DNA from: Hyphomicrobium sp.
Lineage (GTDB): Bacteria; Pseudomonadota; Alphaproteobacteria; Rhizobiales; Hyphomicrobiaceae
Length of the DNA stretch: 64,000 nucleotides
Reading direction: 5' to 3'
Assembly (NCBI RefSeq): GCF_009026145.1
Contig: NZ_WBUE01000009.1
Location: forward strand, 78,118 to 142,117
The position numbers and the translations under genes were made by a program. The notes under the pieces were generated by a model that worked only from the letters and a program-made list of their open reading frames with translations, did not search any database and was not told where the DNA came from. This document shows, piece after piece, positions 13,684-24,764 of the stretch; positions within the stretch are counted from its first letter, which is position 1; each line of letters begins with the position of its first letter.

Positions 13684-15333
13684 TTAGCCTTCGACAGCGG
13701 CATCGTTGCCGCCTTCGGCCGGCTCCTCGCCTTCGCCTACCGCTTCCGCCGGAGCCGGCTGCAGATCCTCAGGCTTGATCCAGCCGGCCAGAACGCGTGC
13801 CGACATGATCATCTCCTCGGCCTCCTTGCGGCCGAGATCGAAGCCCTCTAGCACGCCCTTGTGACGCACCGGCTCGGCGTCCTTTTCCTTCTTGCGCTCG
13901 GTCCAACCGATGAGATCGTCGGTGGCGCAGTCGGCCAGGTCCTCCAACGTCTTGATGCCGTTCTCGCCCATCGCCACCATCATCGCGGTGGTGACACCCT
14001 GAACCTTGGCGATCTCGTCGGCGACGCCCAGCTCGCGCCGCTTGGCATCGCGATCCGCCTCCTGCTTTTCGAGGTACTCACGCGCACGCGTCTGAATCTC
14101 GTTGGCCGTATGCTCATCGAACCCTTCGATGTGCGCGATCTCCGAGAGATCGACATAGGCGACCTCCTCGATCGAGGCAAAGCCCTCGGTGACCAGCAGC
14201 TGGGCGATCACCTCGTCGACGTCGAGCGCCTCCATGAGCATGGTCGAGCGCTCGGAGAACTCCTTTTGACGGCGCTCGGACTCTTCCTGCTCGGTGAGGA
14301 TGTCGATGTCCCAGCCCGTGAGCTGCGAGGCGAGCCGCACGTTCTGGCCGCGGCGCCCGATGGCTAACGACAGCTGGCTCTCCGGCACCACGACCTCGAT
14401 GCGGTTCGAGTCTTCGTCGAGGACGACCTTGGTCACCTCGGCGGGGGCAAGGGCGTTGACGATGAAGCTCGCCGCGTCGGGGTTCCACTGGATGATGTCG
14501 ACCTTCTCGCCCTGCAGCTCGTTGACCACCGCCTGCACGCGCGAGCCGCGCATGCCGACGCAAGCGCCGACCGGATCGATAGAGGAATCCTTGGAAATAA
14601 CGGCAATCTTAGCGCGGCTGCCCGGATCGCGCGCCACCGACTTGATCTCGACGACGCCGTCGTAGATCTCCGGCACCTCCTGCGCGAACAGCTTGGACAT
14701 GAACTCGGGGCGGGCGCGCGAGAGGAAGATCTGCGGGCCGCGCGGCTCACGGGAAACGTTGTAGATGTAGGCGCGGATGCGGTCGCCGTAGCGCACGTTC
14801 TCACGCGGGATCATCTCATCGCGGCGGATGATGCCCTCGGCGCGACCCAGATCGACGATGACGTTGCCGTACTCGACCCGCTTCACAGTGCCGTTGACGA
14901 TCTCGCCGATGCGATCCTTGTATTCGTTATAGTGCCGCTCGCGTTCGGCCTCGCGCACCTTCTGCACGATGACCTGCTTGGCGTTCTGCGCCGCGACGCG
15001 ACCGAAATCCAGCGGCGGCAGCGGCTCGGCAATGAGGTCGCCGACCTTGGCCTCGCTGTTGCGACGCTGCGCATCCTCGAGCGTGATCTGCGTTGAATCG
15101 TTCTCGACCGTGTCGACCACGGCCAGCACCCGCGACAAGCGAGCCTCGCCGGTCTTCGGATCGATCTCACAGCGGATGTCGTTCTCGGCGCCGTAGCGCG
15201 ACTTCGCCGCCTTCTGGATGGCGTCTTCCATCGCCTCGATGACGATCTTGCGGTCGATCGCCTTCTCGCGTGCCACCGCGTCGGCGATCTGCAGGAGCTC
15301 AAGCCTGTTGGCGCTGATGCCGGCCATTGCCAT
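13684..15333 (-). CDS. nusA: Transcription termination/antitermination protein NusA
   Basis: A 549-residue NusA that binds RNA polymerase and modulates pausing, termination and antitermination. The order is: N-terminal domain (1-130), S1 (about 135-200, [19 protein letters not shown]), KH1 and KH2 (about 205-350, including [18 protein letters not shown] and [15 protein letters not shown]), then two C-terminal HhH-like repeats (about 360-510) and an acidic tail ([10 protein letters not shown]). The ATG at 15333 lies four bases after the rimP stop codon region, in the canonical rimP-nusA order. Confidence 0.98.
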   Translation of the reverse strand: MAMAGISANRLELLQIADAVAREKAIDRKIVIEAMEDAIQKAAKSRYGAENDIRCEIDPKTGEARLSRVLAVVDTVENDSTQITLEDAQRRNSEAKVGDLIAEPLPPLDFGRVAAQNAKQVIVQKVREAERERHYNEYKDRIGEIVNGTVKRVEYGNVIVDLGRAEGIIRRDEMIPRENVRYGDRIRAYIYNVSREPRGPQIFLSRARPEFMSKLFAQEVPEIYDGVVEIKSVARDPGSRAKIAVISKDSSIDPVGACVGMRGSRVQAVVNELQGEKVDIIQWNPDAASFIVNALAPAEVTKVVLDEDSNRIEVVVPESQLSLAIGRRGQNVRLASQLTGWDIDILTEQEESERRQKEFSERSTMLMEALDVDEVIAQLLVTEGFASIEEVAYVDLSEIAHIEGFDEHTANEIQTRAREYLEKQEADRDAKRRELGVADEIAKVQGVTTAMMVAMGENGIKTLEDLADCATDDLIGWTERKKEKDAEPVRHKGVLEGFDLGRKEAEEMIMSARVLAGWIKPEDLQPAPAEAVGEGEEPAEGGNDAAVEG

Positions 15334-15337
15334 GGTC

Positions 15338-15946
15338 TTAATCCTCCTCGCGGTCCGCGCTCGGCTCTGTGGCCTCGTCGGATCCTGATGCGTTGCTCTT
15401 CTTTGCGCGGCGCAGGGCCTCGCGGATCAATTCGTCGGTCAACACCAGTCGGGCATCCGCGATGAGCCGCATCGGAATACCGATAACGGCCTTCCCTGCC
15501 TCACCAAGCTCGACCTCAATGCGGGCCTCGCCGTCCTCGAAGCCTTCGAGCGTGCCGCGGAAACGCTTCCGCCCGTCGATCGGCTCCTTCACCTCGATCT
15601 TCGCCTCGTGTCCCGACCAGTCCTCGAAGTCCGAGGGCCGCACCAGCGGGCGGTCGATACCGGGCGAAGAAACCTCGAGGCGATAGGCGCCGGCGATCGG
15701 ATCGTGCACGTCGAGCAGCGGCGAAATCTCCTTAGATATGGCCTCGCAATCCTCAATCGTCATCGTGCCATCGGGCCGCTCTGCCATGATCTGCACGGTC
15801 TTGCCTTCACGGCCGGACACGGCGACGCGCACCAGTCGGAAGCCGCGATCGCTGAGCGCCGGCTCCACGAGCTCGGCAACCCGCGCGGCGGGGCCGCTTT
15901 CAACGATGAATCGGTCGCCCAAGGCGCCTTGCTCGCCAGCGTGCAT
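15338..15946 (-). CDS. rimP: Ribosome maturation factor RimP
   Basis: A 202-residue RimP, needed for 30S subunit assembly. Visible family segments: [22 protein letters not shown] (split here by strands, residues 36-57), [11 protein letters not shown] around 112-122, and the SH3-like C-terminal half with [12 protein letters not shown]. The last 25 residues are a charged tail. It is the first gene of the leftward operon; its promoter should lie in the 50 bases between the start at 15946 and the trmB terminator. Confidence 0.95.
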   Translation of the reverse strand: MHAGEQGALGDRFIVESGPAARVAELVEPALSDRGFRLVRVAVSGREGKTVQIMAERPDGTMTIEDCEAISKEISPLLDVHDPIAGAYRLEVSSPGIDRPLVRPSDFEDWSGHEAKIEVKEPIDGRKRFRGTLEGFEDGEARIEVELGEAGKAVIGIPMRLIADARLVLTDELIREALRRAKKSNASGSDEATEPSADREED

Positions 15947-15993
15947 CTTGGTTGTGGTTCCGGCCAGCTCTGCCCGATCCCCTACGCCAATAC

Positions 15994-16021
15994 AAAAAGA
16001 GCGGACCCGGAGGGCCCACTC
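15994..16021 (-). terminator. Rho-independent terminator after trmB
   Basis: A ten-base stem (15999-16008 with 16012-16021; eight Watson-Crick pairs, three-base loop) is followed leftward by TTTTT (15994-15998). It lies about 75 bases past the trmB stop and before rimP, so it separates the metK-trmB unit from the rimP operon. Confidence 0.7.
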
Positions 16022-16095
16022 CTGATAGTTGAGATGATCATGAGCAACGGAATATTACGGGATCGTGACTGCGGTTGCAAGGGGACGATGGCTCG

Positions 16096-16839
16096 TCAGA
16101 GGCGGCTGTTCCGCACAAATCGTAAATAGTAGCTTCGTCGCTGCTCCCGCCCGGCCTTGGCTTCGTAGCGCGTTGGGGGCCAATCAACCCCTCGCTGGCG
16201 CCAATCCGCCGGCCCCGCGACGCGCCAAACGAACCAGGGGTGGCCGCGCGCTGCCAGGAGAATGGTGCGCAGGTAGTCGCCAATATCGGTGGCCACCCGC
16301 AACTCCCCACCCGGGCGCATCACGCGAGCCAACGCATCGAGCAGCGACCGGTTGATCAGCCGACGTTTCACATGCCGCTTCTTCGGCCACGGATCGGGGA
16401 ACAGGATGAACACCCGATCGAGGGAGCCGGCAGGCAGCCAGCGCAGAACGGCGCGCGCATCCTCGGTGCTCACCCGGATATTGGCGAGTCCGCCCTCGTC
16501 GATGGCCGACAGAAGCTTGACGACGCCGTCCTCGAACACCTCGCAGCCAATGAGGCCGACGTCCGGATTGGCGTGCGCCTGCCAAGCGAGGTGCTCCCCG
16601 CCGCCGAAGCCGATCTCCAGCCACACCCGCGTTGGCGGTGGTGAGAACAGCGCTGCTAGTTGGGCAGGCGGCGCTTCGGCCAGCGGTAGCGATACGCGCG
16701 GCAGAACCTCGTCGAGCAAATGCTGCTGACGTGCACTTAGCTTGCGCCCGCGCCGGCGGCCGAACGATCGCAGCTCATGCCGGCGCTGAAGCTCCAGCGC
16801 CCCGCCGCTCGCCTCAGGCGACGGCCTTTTTGATCGCAT
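16096..16839 (-). CDS. trmB: tRNA (guanine-N7-)-methyltransferase
   Basis: A 247-residue enzyme that methylates G46 of tRNA with S-adenosylmethionine. Motifs are the SAM-binding [11 protein letters not shown], the family signature [16 protein letters not shown], and GGELRVATD. The frame is open much further upstream (to 17268) but only because it runs in an alternative frame under metK; the ATG at 16839 gives the usual length and overlaps the metK stop by 26 bases. Co-transcription with metK, which makes its cofactor, is likely. Confidence 0.93.
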   Translation of the reverse strand: MRSKRPSPEASGGALELQRRHELRSFGRRRGRKLSARQQHLLDEVLPRVSLPLAEAPPAQLAALFSPPPTRVWLEIGFGGGEHLAWQAHANPDVGLIGCEVFEDGVVKLLSAIDEGGLANIRVSTEDARAVLRWLPAGSLDRVFILFPDPWPKKRHVKRRLINRSLLDALARVMRPGGELRVATDIGDYLRTILLAARGHPWFVWRVAGPADWRQRGVDWPPTRYEAKAGREQRRSYYLRFVRNSRL

Positions 16840-18022
16840 CGGCAAGGTCGGTCTTCTCCCAGGAGAAACCGCCGTCCGCCTCAGGGGGCCGCCCGAAGTG
16901 ACCGTAGGCCGCGGTACGGGCGTAAATCGGCTTGTTGAGGTCGAGGTGCTTGCGGATGCCGCGCGGCGACAGGTCCATGACCTCGCCCAGCGCCTTCTCG
17001 AGCTTTGCCTCGTCGACTTTGCCGGTGCCGTGCGTGTCGACGTAGATCGACAGCGGCTTGGCGACGCCGATGGCATACGAAAGCTGGATCGTGCACCGAT
17101 CGGCGAGACCGGCCGCAACCACGTTCTTGGCGAGATAGCGCGCCGCATACGCCGCCGAGCGGTCGACCTTGGTCGAATCCTTGCCGGAGAACGCGCCGCC
17201 GCCGTGCGGAGCGGCGCCGCCGTAGGTGTCGACGATGATCTTGCGTCCCGTGAGGCCACAATCGCCATCCGGCCCGCCGATGAAGAATTTACCGGTCGGA
17301 TTGATGTGCCAGATCGTATCCTTGCTGATCCAGCCTTCGGGCAGCGTCTTGCGCACGTAGGGCTCGATGATGTCGCGGATCTGATTGGACGAAAGGTCTT
17401 CCTTGATGTGCTGGTGGGAAACGACGATCTGCGTCACGCCGACCGCCTTGCCGTCCTCGTAGCGCACGGTGACCTGGCTCTTCGAGTCCGGCCCGAGCAG
17501 CGCGGCGGCGCCTTCCTTCTTGTGCCGCGCGACGGCCAGATCGTGCAGGATGTTATGGGCGTAGTAGATCGGCGCCGGCATGAGCTGCGGCGTCTCGGTG
17601 CAGGCATAGCCGAACATGATGCCCTGATCGCCAGCGCCCTCTTCCTTGTTGGCACCCGGCTGCAGCGCATCGACACCTGCGGCGATGTCCGCCGACTGGG
17701 GATGCAGCAGGACCTCGATATCGGCCCTCTCCCAGTGGAAGCCTTCCTGCTCGTAGCCGATGTCGCGGATGGCCATGCGCGCGACGTGCGCGATCCAGTC
17801 CTTGGTCACCGTTTCCGGGCCGCGCGTCTCACCGGCGATGACGACCTTGTTGGTCGTGGCCAGCGTCTCGCAGGCAGCGCGGATCGCCCAGGGGTCGATG
17901 CCGGCCTTCGGTCCTTCACGGAAGAACAGATCGACGATCTCATCAGAGATGCGATCGCATACCTTGTCCGGGTGCCCCTCGGATACGGACTCGCTCGTGA
18001 AGAGATATGATTTGCGTGCCAC
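16814..18022 (-). CDS. metK: S-adenosylmethionine synthetase
   Basis: A 402-residue enzyme making SAM from methionine and ATP. I choose the GTG at 18022 ([21 protein letters not shown]) because the family begins exactly there; the frame continues 42 residues upstream in low-complexity sequence. Motifs are [12 protein letters not shown], the K-loop and phosphate-binding segments ([31 protein letters not shown]). It lies between phrR and trmB. I looked for a SAM riboswitch in the 158-bp leader and saw only a six-base-pair hairpin at about 18041-18060, not a match to a named class. Confidence 0.95.
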   Translation of the reverse strand: MARKSYLFTSESVSEGHPDKVCDRISDEIVDLFFREGPKAGIDPWAIRAACETLATTNKVVIAGETRGPETVTKDWIAHVARMAIRDIGYEQEGFHWERADIEVLLHPQSADIAAGVDALQPGANKEEGAGDQGIMFGYACTETPQLMPAPIYYAHNILHDLAVARHKKEGAAALLGPDSKSQVTVRYEDGKAVGVTQIVVSHQHIKEDLSSNQIRDIIEPYVRKTLPEGWISKDTIWHINPTGKFFIGGPDGDCGLTGRKIIVDTYGGAAPHGGGAFSGKDSTKVDRSAAYAARYLAKNVVAAGLADRCTIQLSYAIGVAKPLSIYVDTHGTGKVDEAKLEKALGEVMDLSPRGIRKHLDLNKPIYARTAAYGHFGRPPEADGGFSWEKTDLADAIKKAVA

Positions 18023-18180
18023 TCGGGCCCCCGTGCGCTTCGGCGTCGCTAAAAACGCCGGGTTTGTCTCAAGCTTTGCCCACAGGGTCAAGGAGTGAGG
18101 TCGCCAAGGAGAGGATGCCATCGGCCGACGCCTGCGGCGCGTTGGCACGCTGGCTCGGCCGGGGGTCTGAACGACTGTCC

Positions 18181-18636
18181 CTACTCGCTGACGGTCTCAC
18201 CGGCAAAGGCGCGCACCAAATCGACGATGGAGCGTCGCACACGCGGATCGGTGATGCGCGCGAATGCCTTGTTGAGCTCCAGGCCCTCGCGGCTCCCAAG
18301 GAACTCTACGGCGTAGCTTTCCGCCGGGCGCTCGCCGAAGCCGGCTGCACCTGCCGGCTGGCCGACCGCGAGCTCCTCATAGAAGAACTGCACTGGAACG
18401 CCGAGAACCTGCGAGAGATCGAACAGGCGGCTGGCGCCGATCCTGTTGATACCCTTTTCGTACTTCTGGATCTGCTGAAAGGTCAGACCGAGGTGCTCGC
18501 CAAGCTTTTCCTGGCTCATGCCGAGCAGCATACGGCGCAGCCGCACGCGGGCGCCGACGTGAACATCTATGGGGTTGGCGCGCCGCGACCCACGCTCTTC
18601 GATTTCTGCATCTTCCAACCCGGTCTCTTTCGACAT
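18181..18636 (-). CDS. phrR: XRE-family regulator, PhrR/PraR type
   Basis: A 151-residue protein with a Cro/C1-type helix-turn-helix at about residues 29-85 ([19 protein letters not shown], then [11 protein letters not shown]). The C-terminal third ([19 protein letters not shown]) is a small helical region found in alphaproteobacterial SinR-like regulators. In Sinorhizobium and Rhizobium the homologues PhrR and PraR lie next to lnt (actA) and metK, the same order as here; PhrR was reported acid-induced and PraR regulates biofilm and quorum-sensing genes. Its own promoter is in the 160-bp gap to lnt. The start ATG at 18636 has a GGTAGTAGGA ribosome site. Confidence 0.85.
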   Translation of the reverse strand: MSKETGLEDAEIEERGSRRANPIDVHVGARVRLRRMLLGMSQEKLGEHLGLTFQQIQKYEKGINRIGASRLFDLSQVLGVPVQFFYEELAVGQPAGAAGFGERPAESYAVEFLGSREGLELNKAFARITDPRVRRSIVDLVRAFAGETVSE

Positions 18637-18800
18637 TCCTACTACCTTTAATCCCGCTTGTTACCAGTTATGCACGCTTTGATTGCGGGCGCTCCCCCAT
18701 CCAACTTGGGGTGTTATTGAAGGGCCGGAAAATCTTCCCGATGCCTCCGATTCGAGCTTTATGACGGCTGCCATCCTTCAGAACAACAACCAAATTGTCT

Positions 18801-20495
18801 CTAATGGCTTTGGCGGTAGTTCAGCAGAGCTGCGGCACCCAGAAAGATGAGAACCAGAGCTAAGAAAGTACAATCGCCCAGCTTAGCGTAAACGGGGGCT
18901 GAGATAGACGCAGGTATTCCACTGTCCAGGACGCCGCGGGCGTTAAGGGTGAGCATTGCGACAACACGACCTTGCCCATCTACGACCGCCGACACGCCAT
19001 TATTGGCCGCCCGGATGATTGGCAAGCCCTCCTCGACCGCACGCACGCGCGTCTGGTGGAAGTGTTGCCAGGGCCCTGTCGTATCCCCGAACCAGCCGTC
19101 ATTCGTCACGTTGACCAGCAGCCCCGGCCGCTCGGCCCCCTGGACGATGGCGGTCGGGAAGATCGCCTCGTAGCAGATCAGTCCTGCCGCCGGCGGCAGT
19201 CCGGGGATCTTGAGCAGCGGGCGCGGCACGGTGCCGATGGAAAAGCCACCGCGCCAGCGGGTCAGCTGCTCGAGGCCGATGCTTTCCAGCAGCCCCTGCA
19301 TCGGCAGGTACTCGCCGAATGGCACGAGATGAATCTTGTCGTAGGTGTGCTCCAGATTGCCCTGGTCGCCGAATGCCATGAGGCTGTTGTAACCCTCGCG
19401 CGCGCCAGCGAGCGCGGTCGACGTCTGGTGCTTGAGCCGCAGCGCTCCCGATAGCAGCTGCGTGCCATTGGGCAGCATGTCGCCGATGGCCGCCAGCGCC
19501 TCGGGGTGCTCGAGTGGCAGGAAGGGCATGGCGGCCTCCGGCCAGACGAGGTGGGTGATGCCGGATAGGTCGTCCTGCCGGCCGGAGGCATCGCGCCGCG
19601 ACAGGGAAAGCTGGTCCTCGAAAATCTGGCGCTGCTTCTCGGGGCGCCATTTGTCACGCTGCGGAACGCTCGCCTGCACGATGCGAACACGCACGCCATC
19701 GAGCATGGGGGCGGCCTCGGCAGATAGTCGCCAGACCCCGAGCGCATAGAGCACCAGCAGTGGAACGACGGCCAGCATGCCTGCGCGCAGGACGGCGCCG
19801 CGACGAGCCGTCTCCGCTTTGGCGTCCGCAACGATGACCAGTGGTCCGGCGAAGATGGCGACGCACAGGAGCGTCAGCCCGTAGATGCCGAGCACGGACG
19901 CCGACTGCATCAGCGGTAGCGGCCACGTCAGCGCATAGCCCAGAACGCTCCAGGGAAAGCCGGTCAACACGTGCCCGCGCAGCCACTCGGCGAGCGCAAG
20001 CGTGATCGCCAGCACCAGCACGCGCGCGATCCCGGGCGACCATACGAGCCGCGCCACGCCGGCAGCGAGCCCGGTGAACAGTGCCAATCCGGCTGGAAGC
20101 AGCACCACCGCGAACGGCATCAGCCAAGCGAACTTGTCGGCTTCGACCAGGAACGCTTCGCCGACCCAGAACAGTCCCAAGAGAAAATAACCGAAGCCGA
20201 ACCACCACCCGGCGCCGGCTGCACGCAGCATAATAGCGCGACGTGAAACGCCCTCGGTACCTGCGCCGTCGATCAGCCAGACGAGCACCGGAAGCGTGGC
20301 GAACAGCACCGGCGAGAGGAAGAAGGGCGCCATGGCGAGGGCCGATGCGGCGCCGGCGACGAAGCCTGCAGCCAAGCGGCGCCGGCCCGACAAGCTGGCT
20401 ATCGAGAGCGCAAAGCCTCTCACCAAATCGACAAAGCGCACCACGATGGCAGAGCCGGCTTGCCGCTGCCGCGCGGATGCCGGAGCGAGGCTCAC
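18801..20495 (-). CDS. lnt: Apolipoprotein N-acyltransferase
   Basis: A 564-residue inner-membrane enzyme that adds the third acyl chain to lipoproteins. About seven hydrophobic segments fill residues 40-260, followed by a nitrilase-like periplasmic domain. The triad is visible: Glu320 (VWPEAAMPF), Lys387 ([14 protein letters not shown]) and Cys441 (GLICYEAIF). One more TM segment lies at the C-terminus. The start is GTG at 20495, overlapping the preceding gene's TGA by four bases, so translation is probably coupled. In Sinorhizobium this gene is actA, required for acid tolerance. Confidence 0.95.
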   Translation of the reverse strand: MSLAPASARQRQAGSAIVVRFVDLVRGFALSIASLSGRRRLAAGFVAGAASALAMAPFFLSPVLFATLPVLVWLIDGAGTEGVSRRAIMLRAAGAGWWFGFGYFLLGLFWVGEAFLVEADKFAWLMPFAVVLLPAGLALFTGLAAGVARLVWSPGIARVLVLAITLALAEWLRGHVLTGFPWSVLGYALTWPLPLMQSASVLGIYGLTLLCVAIFAGPLVIVADAKAETARRGAVLRAGMLAVVPLLVLYALGVWRLSAEAAPMLDGVRVRIVQASVPQRDKWRPEKQRQIFEDQLSLSRRDASGRQDDLSGITHLVWPEAAMPFLPLEHPEALAAIGDMLPNGTQLLSGALRLKHQTSTALAGAREGYNSLMAFGDQGNLEHTYDKIHLVPFGEYLPMQGLLESIGLEQLTRWRGGFSIGTVPRPLLKIPGLPPAAGLICYEAIFPTAIVQGAERPGLLVNVTNDGWFGDTTGPWQHFHQTRVRAVEEGLPIIRAANNGVSAVVDGQGRVVAMLTLNARGVLDSGIPASISAPVYAKLGDCTFLALVLIFLGAAALLNYRQSH

Positions 20496-21547
20496 GCTTT
20501 CGCCGCGTCGGCTGCCGGCGTTTCGGCAACGCGCGGCTGGTGGATCTTCACCTTCTTGAGGCGGCGCGCATCGGCATCGAGCACCTCCAACTCAAGGCCA
20601 CTGGGGTGTCGAACGAGCTCGCCGCGCACCGGCACCCGCCCAAGCAGCGAGAACATCAGCCCACCCAGCGTGTCGATGTCCTCCTCCTCTTCAGGTTTCA
20701 GGAGCTTGACGCCGAGATGCTCTTCCAGCTGCTTGATCGGTGTGCGCGCCGAAGCGACGAGCCCAATCTTCGGTTCGGTGACGATGTATGCCGCCTCGGC
20801 CACATCGTGCTCGTCCTCGATATCGCCGACGATCTGCTCGACCAGGTCCTCGATGGTGACCAGCCCGTCGGTGCCGCCATACTCATCGACCACCAGCGCC
20901 ATGTGGATGCGCGTCGATTGCATGCGGATCAGGAGGTTGGTCGCCGGCATCGATGGCGGAACATAGAGGACGGGGCGGCGGATCTTGGCCGAGGTGATGG
21001 GGCGCGAGAGGTCGACGCGGCCGAAATCGAGATGCGACGGCTCGGCCCCCGTGTCATCGCCGCTCACGTCTCCGTCTGCCGGCGCCACGGCTATGCGTGT
21101 ATTCACCGAGTCGTCGGCCGCTTCCCGTGTGAGCCAGCGGAACAGGTCCTTGACGTGAATCATGCCGCGCGGGTCGTCGAGGGTCTCGCTGAACAGCGGA
21201 ATACGGGACACACCGGCCTCGCCGAAGGTGCGCAACAGCTCCGCGAGAGTGTCGCTCTCTTCGAGCGCGATGATATCGGCACGCGGCACCATGATGTCCT
21301 CGACGCGCAGGCCCCCGAAGCGCAACAGTCGGCGCAGCATCTCGCGCTCTTCGGTCGAGAATGCGGCGGCATCGGCCTCCGCCTCCCCCTTGAGGTCCGC
21401 CTCGAGCATCTCGCGCAGGCTGGGCGAGCGCAGTCCGATGCGGCTGAGCAGCGCGTTGAGCAGGCTTTGGCTGCCGGTGGCAAGGGGCTCGCCGCTCACC
21501 GGACTCGGCGTCTCGATCGGGTCTTTGGGTAAGTGTGCGTTGCTCAT
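20492..21547 (-). CDS. CorC/HlyC-family CBS-domain protein
   Basis: A 351-residue cytosolic protein from the ATG at 21547, which overlaps the ybeY stop (ATGA). Residues 60-110 precede a paired CBS module (about 100-260; [19 protein letters not shown] is the typical opening), then the C-terminal CorC_HlyC domain (about 275-345, [19 protein letters not shown]). It lacks the N-terminal DUF21 membrane domain of longer relatives. The ybeY-corC-lnt order is the conserved proteobacterial arrangement. Proposed roles are in magnesium/cobalt efflux or envelope homeostasis. Confidence 0.92.
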   Translation of the reverse strand: MSNAHLPKDPIETPSPVSGEPLATGSQSLLNALLSRIGLRSPSLREMLEADLKGEAEADAAAFSTEEREMLRRLLRFGGLRVEDIMVPRADIIALEESDTLAELLRTFGEAGVSRIPLFSETLDDPRGMIHVKDLFRWLTREAADDSVNTRIAVAPADGDVSGDDTGAEPSHLDFGRVDLSRPITSAKIRRPVLYVPPSMPATNLLIRMQSTRIHMALVVDEYGGTDGLVTIEDLVEQIVGDIEDEHDVAEAAYIVTEPKIGLVASARTPIKQLEEHLGVKLLKPEEEEDIDTLGGLMFSLLGRVPVRGELVRHPSGLELEVLDADARRLKKVKIHQPRVAETPAADAAKA

Positions 21548-22137
21548 GATTTGGTACGATGGCTCGCATGCTCGGGCGGATCGATCGGCCGCGCCGCCGC
21601 ATAGGGATCGGCAATGCCGAGGCGCGCGAGAATGCGCACCTCGAGGCATTCCATGGCCTGCGCCTCCTCGTCCGTCTCGTGGTCATATCCCAGAAGATGC
21701 AAAAGTCCGTGCACCACCAGGTGTTGCATATGATGCTCGAGTGGCAGCTCCAGATCGGCGGCCTCGCGCTGCATCGTCTCCAAGGCGAGCACAACATCGC
21801 CAAGGAAGCGCGGCTCGCCTTCCACCGGCAGCATGGGGATCGCAGGAAAGGACAGCACGTTGGTGGGCGCTGCCTTGCCGCGATAGCTGGCGTTGAGCTC
21901 GGCCACTTGCGCGTCGCTCGAGAGCGCCACGCAGATCTCGCCGCTCGATAGTGCCAGCTCGGCGGCGAGTGCCCGCGCGGCCTCGCGCACCAGAGCGTCG
22001 CCGTCGACGACCGAATCCCAGTCGCCGCCTTCGTGCACGACGTCGATGTCGAGACTTAGGGGAGGATCGGCGTCGGCTTGCGCATCATCCGTGCCATTGA
22101 CGGGCGGCGCGCGGGTCACTGGAGCAATGGGGGGCAT
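21544..22137 (-). CDS. ybeY: Endoribonuclease YbeY
   Basis: A 197-residue metal-dependent RNase for 16S rRNA 3'-end maturation and ribosome quality control. The zinc motif H-x3-H-x5-H is in VHGLLHLLGYDH. The ATG at 22137 (MPPIAPVTRAP) begins ten bases after the phoH stop; an earlier in-frame ATG would place the start inside phoH. The N-terminal 30 residues are variable and Pro/Asp-rich. It overlaps the downstream CorC gene by four bases. Confidence 0.94.
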   Translation of the reverse strand: MPPIAPVTRAPPVNGTDDAQADADPPLSLDIDVVHEGGDWDSVVDGDALVREAARALAAELALSSGEICVALSSDAQVAELNASYRGKAAPTNVLSFPAIPMLPVEGEPRFLGDVVLALETMQREAADLELPLEHHMQHLVVHGLLHLLGYDHETDEEAQAMECLEVRILARLGIADPYAAARPIDPPEHASHRTKS

Positions 22138-22147
22138 GGCACGAAGC

Positions 22148-23179
22148 TTACTTCTGCCGGTCATAGGCTTCAACAATGCGCGCGACGAGGTCACGGCGGA
22201 CCACGTCGGCGCCGGTAAATCGGATAGCCTCGATCCCGCGCACGTCGGCGAGCAGAGCAATCGCCTCCTCGAGGCCCGATTTCATGCCGTACGGCAGGTC
22301 GATCTGGCTCGGATCGCCGGTTACCGTCATCTTCGAGTTCTCGCCGAGTCGGGTGAGAAACATCTTCATCTGCATAGTGGTCGTATTTTGTGCCTCATCG
22401 AGGATGACGTAGGCGTTGGCCAGCGTGCGTCCGCGCATGAAGGCGAGCGGCGCGATCTCGATGACGCCAGTTTCCAGGTCGCGCTCGACCTTCTCCGGCG
22501 GCAGCACATCATAGAGAGCATCGTAAAGCGGACGCAGATAGGGATCGACTTTCTCGCGCATATCGCCCGGCAAGAAACCGAGCCGCTCGCCCGCTTCGAC
22601 AGCCGGGCGAGAAAGGATGATGCGCTCCACGACGCCGCGCTCCAGGCAATGGGCGGCGTAAGCGACGGCAATATAGGTCTTGCCCGTGCCGGCGGGGCCG
22701 ACCCCAAACACGAGATCGGATTTCTCCAGCGCCCGAATGTAGGCGCTTTGCATGGGCGTACGCGCCTTGATGACGCGGCGGCGCGTGGCGATCTGTGCCT
22801 GCCCGTCACCGGGGACGGCTGCCTCGCGGGCGTGACGAATGAGCCCGTCGAAGTCGCCGGCACCGATCGGCTCGCCGGCGGCCGCGCGGCTGTAGAGCTC
22901 CTCCAGCACACCGCGCGCTATGTCGCAGGCCGCTTCCGGTCCGTTGAGCGTGACGACATTGCCGTGCGCGTGCGCCTCGATACCAAGGCGGTCCTCGATC
23001 AGAGCCAGGTGGCTATCGTATTCGCCGAGGAGCCGGGTCAGGTGGCGGTTGTCCTCAAAAGGCACCACCAGGCGCTTATTGGCGACCTGTGTTTTGGGCG
23101 ATCGCCCCGGTCCAGCGACCGGATTCCCGCGAAATGCTGCCAATCGGCGCTCCAGACGTCGTTCGCTTCGAATCGTCAC
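22148..23179 (-). CDS. phoH: PhoH-family ATPase (YbeZ)
   Basis: A 343-residue protein with Walker A GPAGTGKT at 161-168, Walker B in YVILDEAQN, and the SRPAVEAGERLGFLPGD segment typical of PhoH/YbeZ. It is an RNA-associated ATPase of helicase type that works with YbeY, its immediate downstream neighbour. An N-terminal KH-like region occupies about 35-110. Translation starts at a GTG (23179). Confidence 0.94.
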   Translation of the reverse strand: MTIRSERRLERRLAAFRGNPVAGPGRSPKTQVANKRLVVPFEDNRHLTRLLGEYDSHLALIEDRLGIEAHAHGNVVTLNGPEAACDIARGVLEELYSRAAAGEPIGAGDFDGLIRHAREAAVPGDGQAQIATRRRVIKARTPMQSAYIRALEKSDLVFGVGPAGTGKTYIAVAYAAHCLERGVVERIILSRPAVEAGERLGFLPGDMREKVDPYLRPLYDALYDVLPPEKVERDLETGVIEIAPLAFMRGRTLANAYVILDEAQNTTTMQMKMFLTRLGENSKMTVTGDPSQIDLPYGMKSGLEEAIALLADVRGIEAIRFTGADVVRRDLVARIVEAYDRQK

Positions 23180-23259
23180 TCTCGTCGGTTAACCTATCAT
23201 AGGCCTCAGCCGCGCCGCACAGCCGGAGCGGGATAACTGGCATAACCGTTACCGGATCA

Positions 23260-24726
23260 TCACTCCGGGCGTATGACACCGGCTAGACTATTGGGCCCGA
23301 ACGCTGAAATTTCAACGGGTACGACGCGGCCCAGCATGCCGGCAGGCGCTTTGGCATGCACGGACTGCAGATAGGGGGAGCGACCGATCAGTTGCCCCGG
23401 GCGCCGGCCCGGCTTTTCGAACAGCACTGGCAGCGCGCGCCCCACGCAGCGCTGACTGAACAGGGCCTGCTGACGCTCGATAACGCTCTGCAGGCGAGCA
23501 AGGCGGTCCGCCTTCACCTCGTCGGGAATTTGGTCGCTGAGCTTCTCAGCCGGCGTGCCGGGCCGCGGGCTATACTTGAAGGAATAGGCGGCGGCGAACC
23601 CGACTTCTGCGAACACGCTGAGCGTATCGGCAAACTCAGCCTCGGTTTCTCCCGGGAAGCCGACGATGACATCGGTCGACAGCGCGAGTTCGGGCTGCGC
23701 GGCGCGGATACGGCCGACGAGATCGATATACTCGCGCGCCGTATGCTTGCGATTCATGGCAGCAAGGATGCGGTCGGCGCCCGACTGAAACGGCAGGTGC
23801 AGATACGGCATCAGCTTCTTCTCGGTGCCGTGCGCAGCGATGAGGTCATCGCTCATGTCGCGCGGGTGGCTGGTCGTGTAGCGCAACCGCTCCAATCCAT
23901 CGATCTGCGCGAGATGGCGGATGAGATCGGCGAGCGAGTAACTGCGCCCCTCCGGACCGGCGCCGTGGTAGCCGTTGACGTTCTGACCGAGCAGCGTCAC
24001 CTCGCGCACGCCGCCGGCCACCAGAGCGCGCGCCTCGTGCTCGATGTCGGCGACGGAACGCGAGTACTCCATGCCGCGTGTGTAGGGCACCACGCAGAAC
24101 GTGCAGAACTTATCGCAGCCCTCTTGCACGGTGAGGAATGCCGTAACGCCGCGCGAGGGGGCGCGCTGCGGCAGACGTGCGAATTTCTCCTCCTCGGGAA
24201 ACTCCGTCTCGACCAGCGAGCGGTTCTCCGAGCGCGTGCGCGCGATCAGCTCTGGCAGCCGATGATAGCTCTGCGGACCGACCACTAGATCGACTACCGG
24301 CGCGCGCCGCACGATCTCGCTGCCTTCCGCCTGCGCGACGCACCCGACGACGGCGACAACCGTGTCGCTGCCCGACGCCGCGCGCGCGCCCTTCACCTGG
24401 CGAATGCGGCCGAGGTCCGAGTAGACCTTCTCCGCCGCCTTCTCGCGGATGTGGCACGTATTGAGAATTACGAGGTCGGCGTCTTCGACGGCGCCGGTCT
24501 CCGCATAGCCGTGGGCGGAGAGCGCCTCGGTCATGCGCTCAGAATCATAGACGTTCATCTGGCAGCCAAAGGTTCGCACGTAGACCTTGGGCCCCGTCGC
24601 AGGCGAGCGCGCTACGCCGGACGGCGAGATGATCGCCTCATCGGGCTCAGCCTCTCTCGTCTGCGTCGTCAACCGATCGTCCATGCTTTCGCGCGTCCAC
24701 TGTCCATGCCGCGTACGCAGCCTCAT
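23260..24726 (-). CDS. miaB: tRNA-2-methylthio-N6-dimethylallyladenosine synthase
   Basis: A 488-residue radical-SAM methylthiotransferase acting on i6A37 of tRNA. The N-terminal UPF0004 domain shows three cluster cysteines ([21 protein letters not shown]). The radical-SAM CxxxCxxC is in [20 protein letters not shown] domain ends the protein ([12 protein letters not shown]...). The start could be the ATG at 24726 or 14 codons later (24684, MDDRLTT); both add a variable leader before KVYVRTFGC. It is upstream of phoH in the usual miaB-phoH-ybeY order. Confidence 0.95.
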   Translation of the reverse strand: MRLRTRHGQWTRESMDDRLTTQTREAEPDEAIISPSGVARSPATGPKVYVRTFGCQMNVYDSERMTEALSAHGYAETGAVEDADLVILNTCHIREKAAEKVYSDLGRIRQVKGARAASGSDTVVAVVGCVAQAEGSEIVRRAPVVDLVVGPQSYHRLPELIARTRSENRSLVETEFPEEEKFARLPQRAPSRGVTAFLTVQEGCDKFCTFCVVPYTRGMEYSRSVADIEHEARALVAGGVREVTLLGQNVNGYHGAGPEGRSYSLADLIRHLAQIDGLERLRYTTSHPRDMSDDLIAAHGTEKKLMPYLHLPFQSGADRILAAMNRKHTAREYIDLVGRIRAAQPELALSTDVIVGFPGETEAEFADTLSVFAEVGFAAAYSFKYSPRPGTPAEKLSDQIPDEVKADRLARLQSVIERQQALFSQRCVGRALPVLFEKPGRRPGQLIGRSPYLQSVHAKAPAGMLGRVVPVEISAFGPNSLAGVIRPE

Positions 24727-24764
24727 CGCTGCGGCTTTGTCCAGTCCCTACATAGGAGTATCCC

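Noticed and set aside
16840..17268. N-terminal extension of trmB suggesting a metK-trmB fusion product
   Set aside because: The extension lies under metK in another frame and is Arg/Ser-rich; the ATG at 16839 gives the family's normal length.
18023..18180. SAM riboswitch upstream of metK
   Set aside because: Only a six-base-pair hairpin was found; no pseudoknot or conserved core of SAM-II, SAM-V or SAM/SAH classes could be matched by eye.
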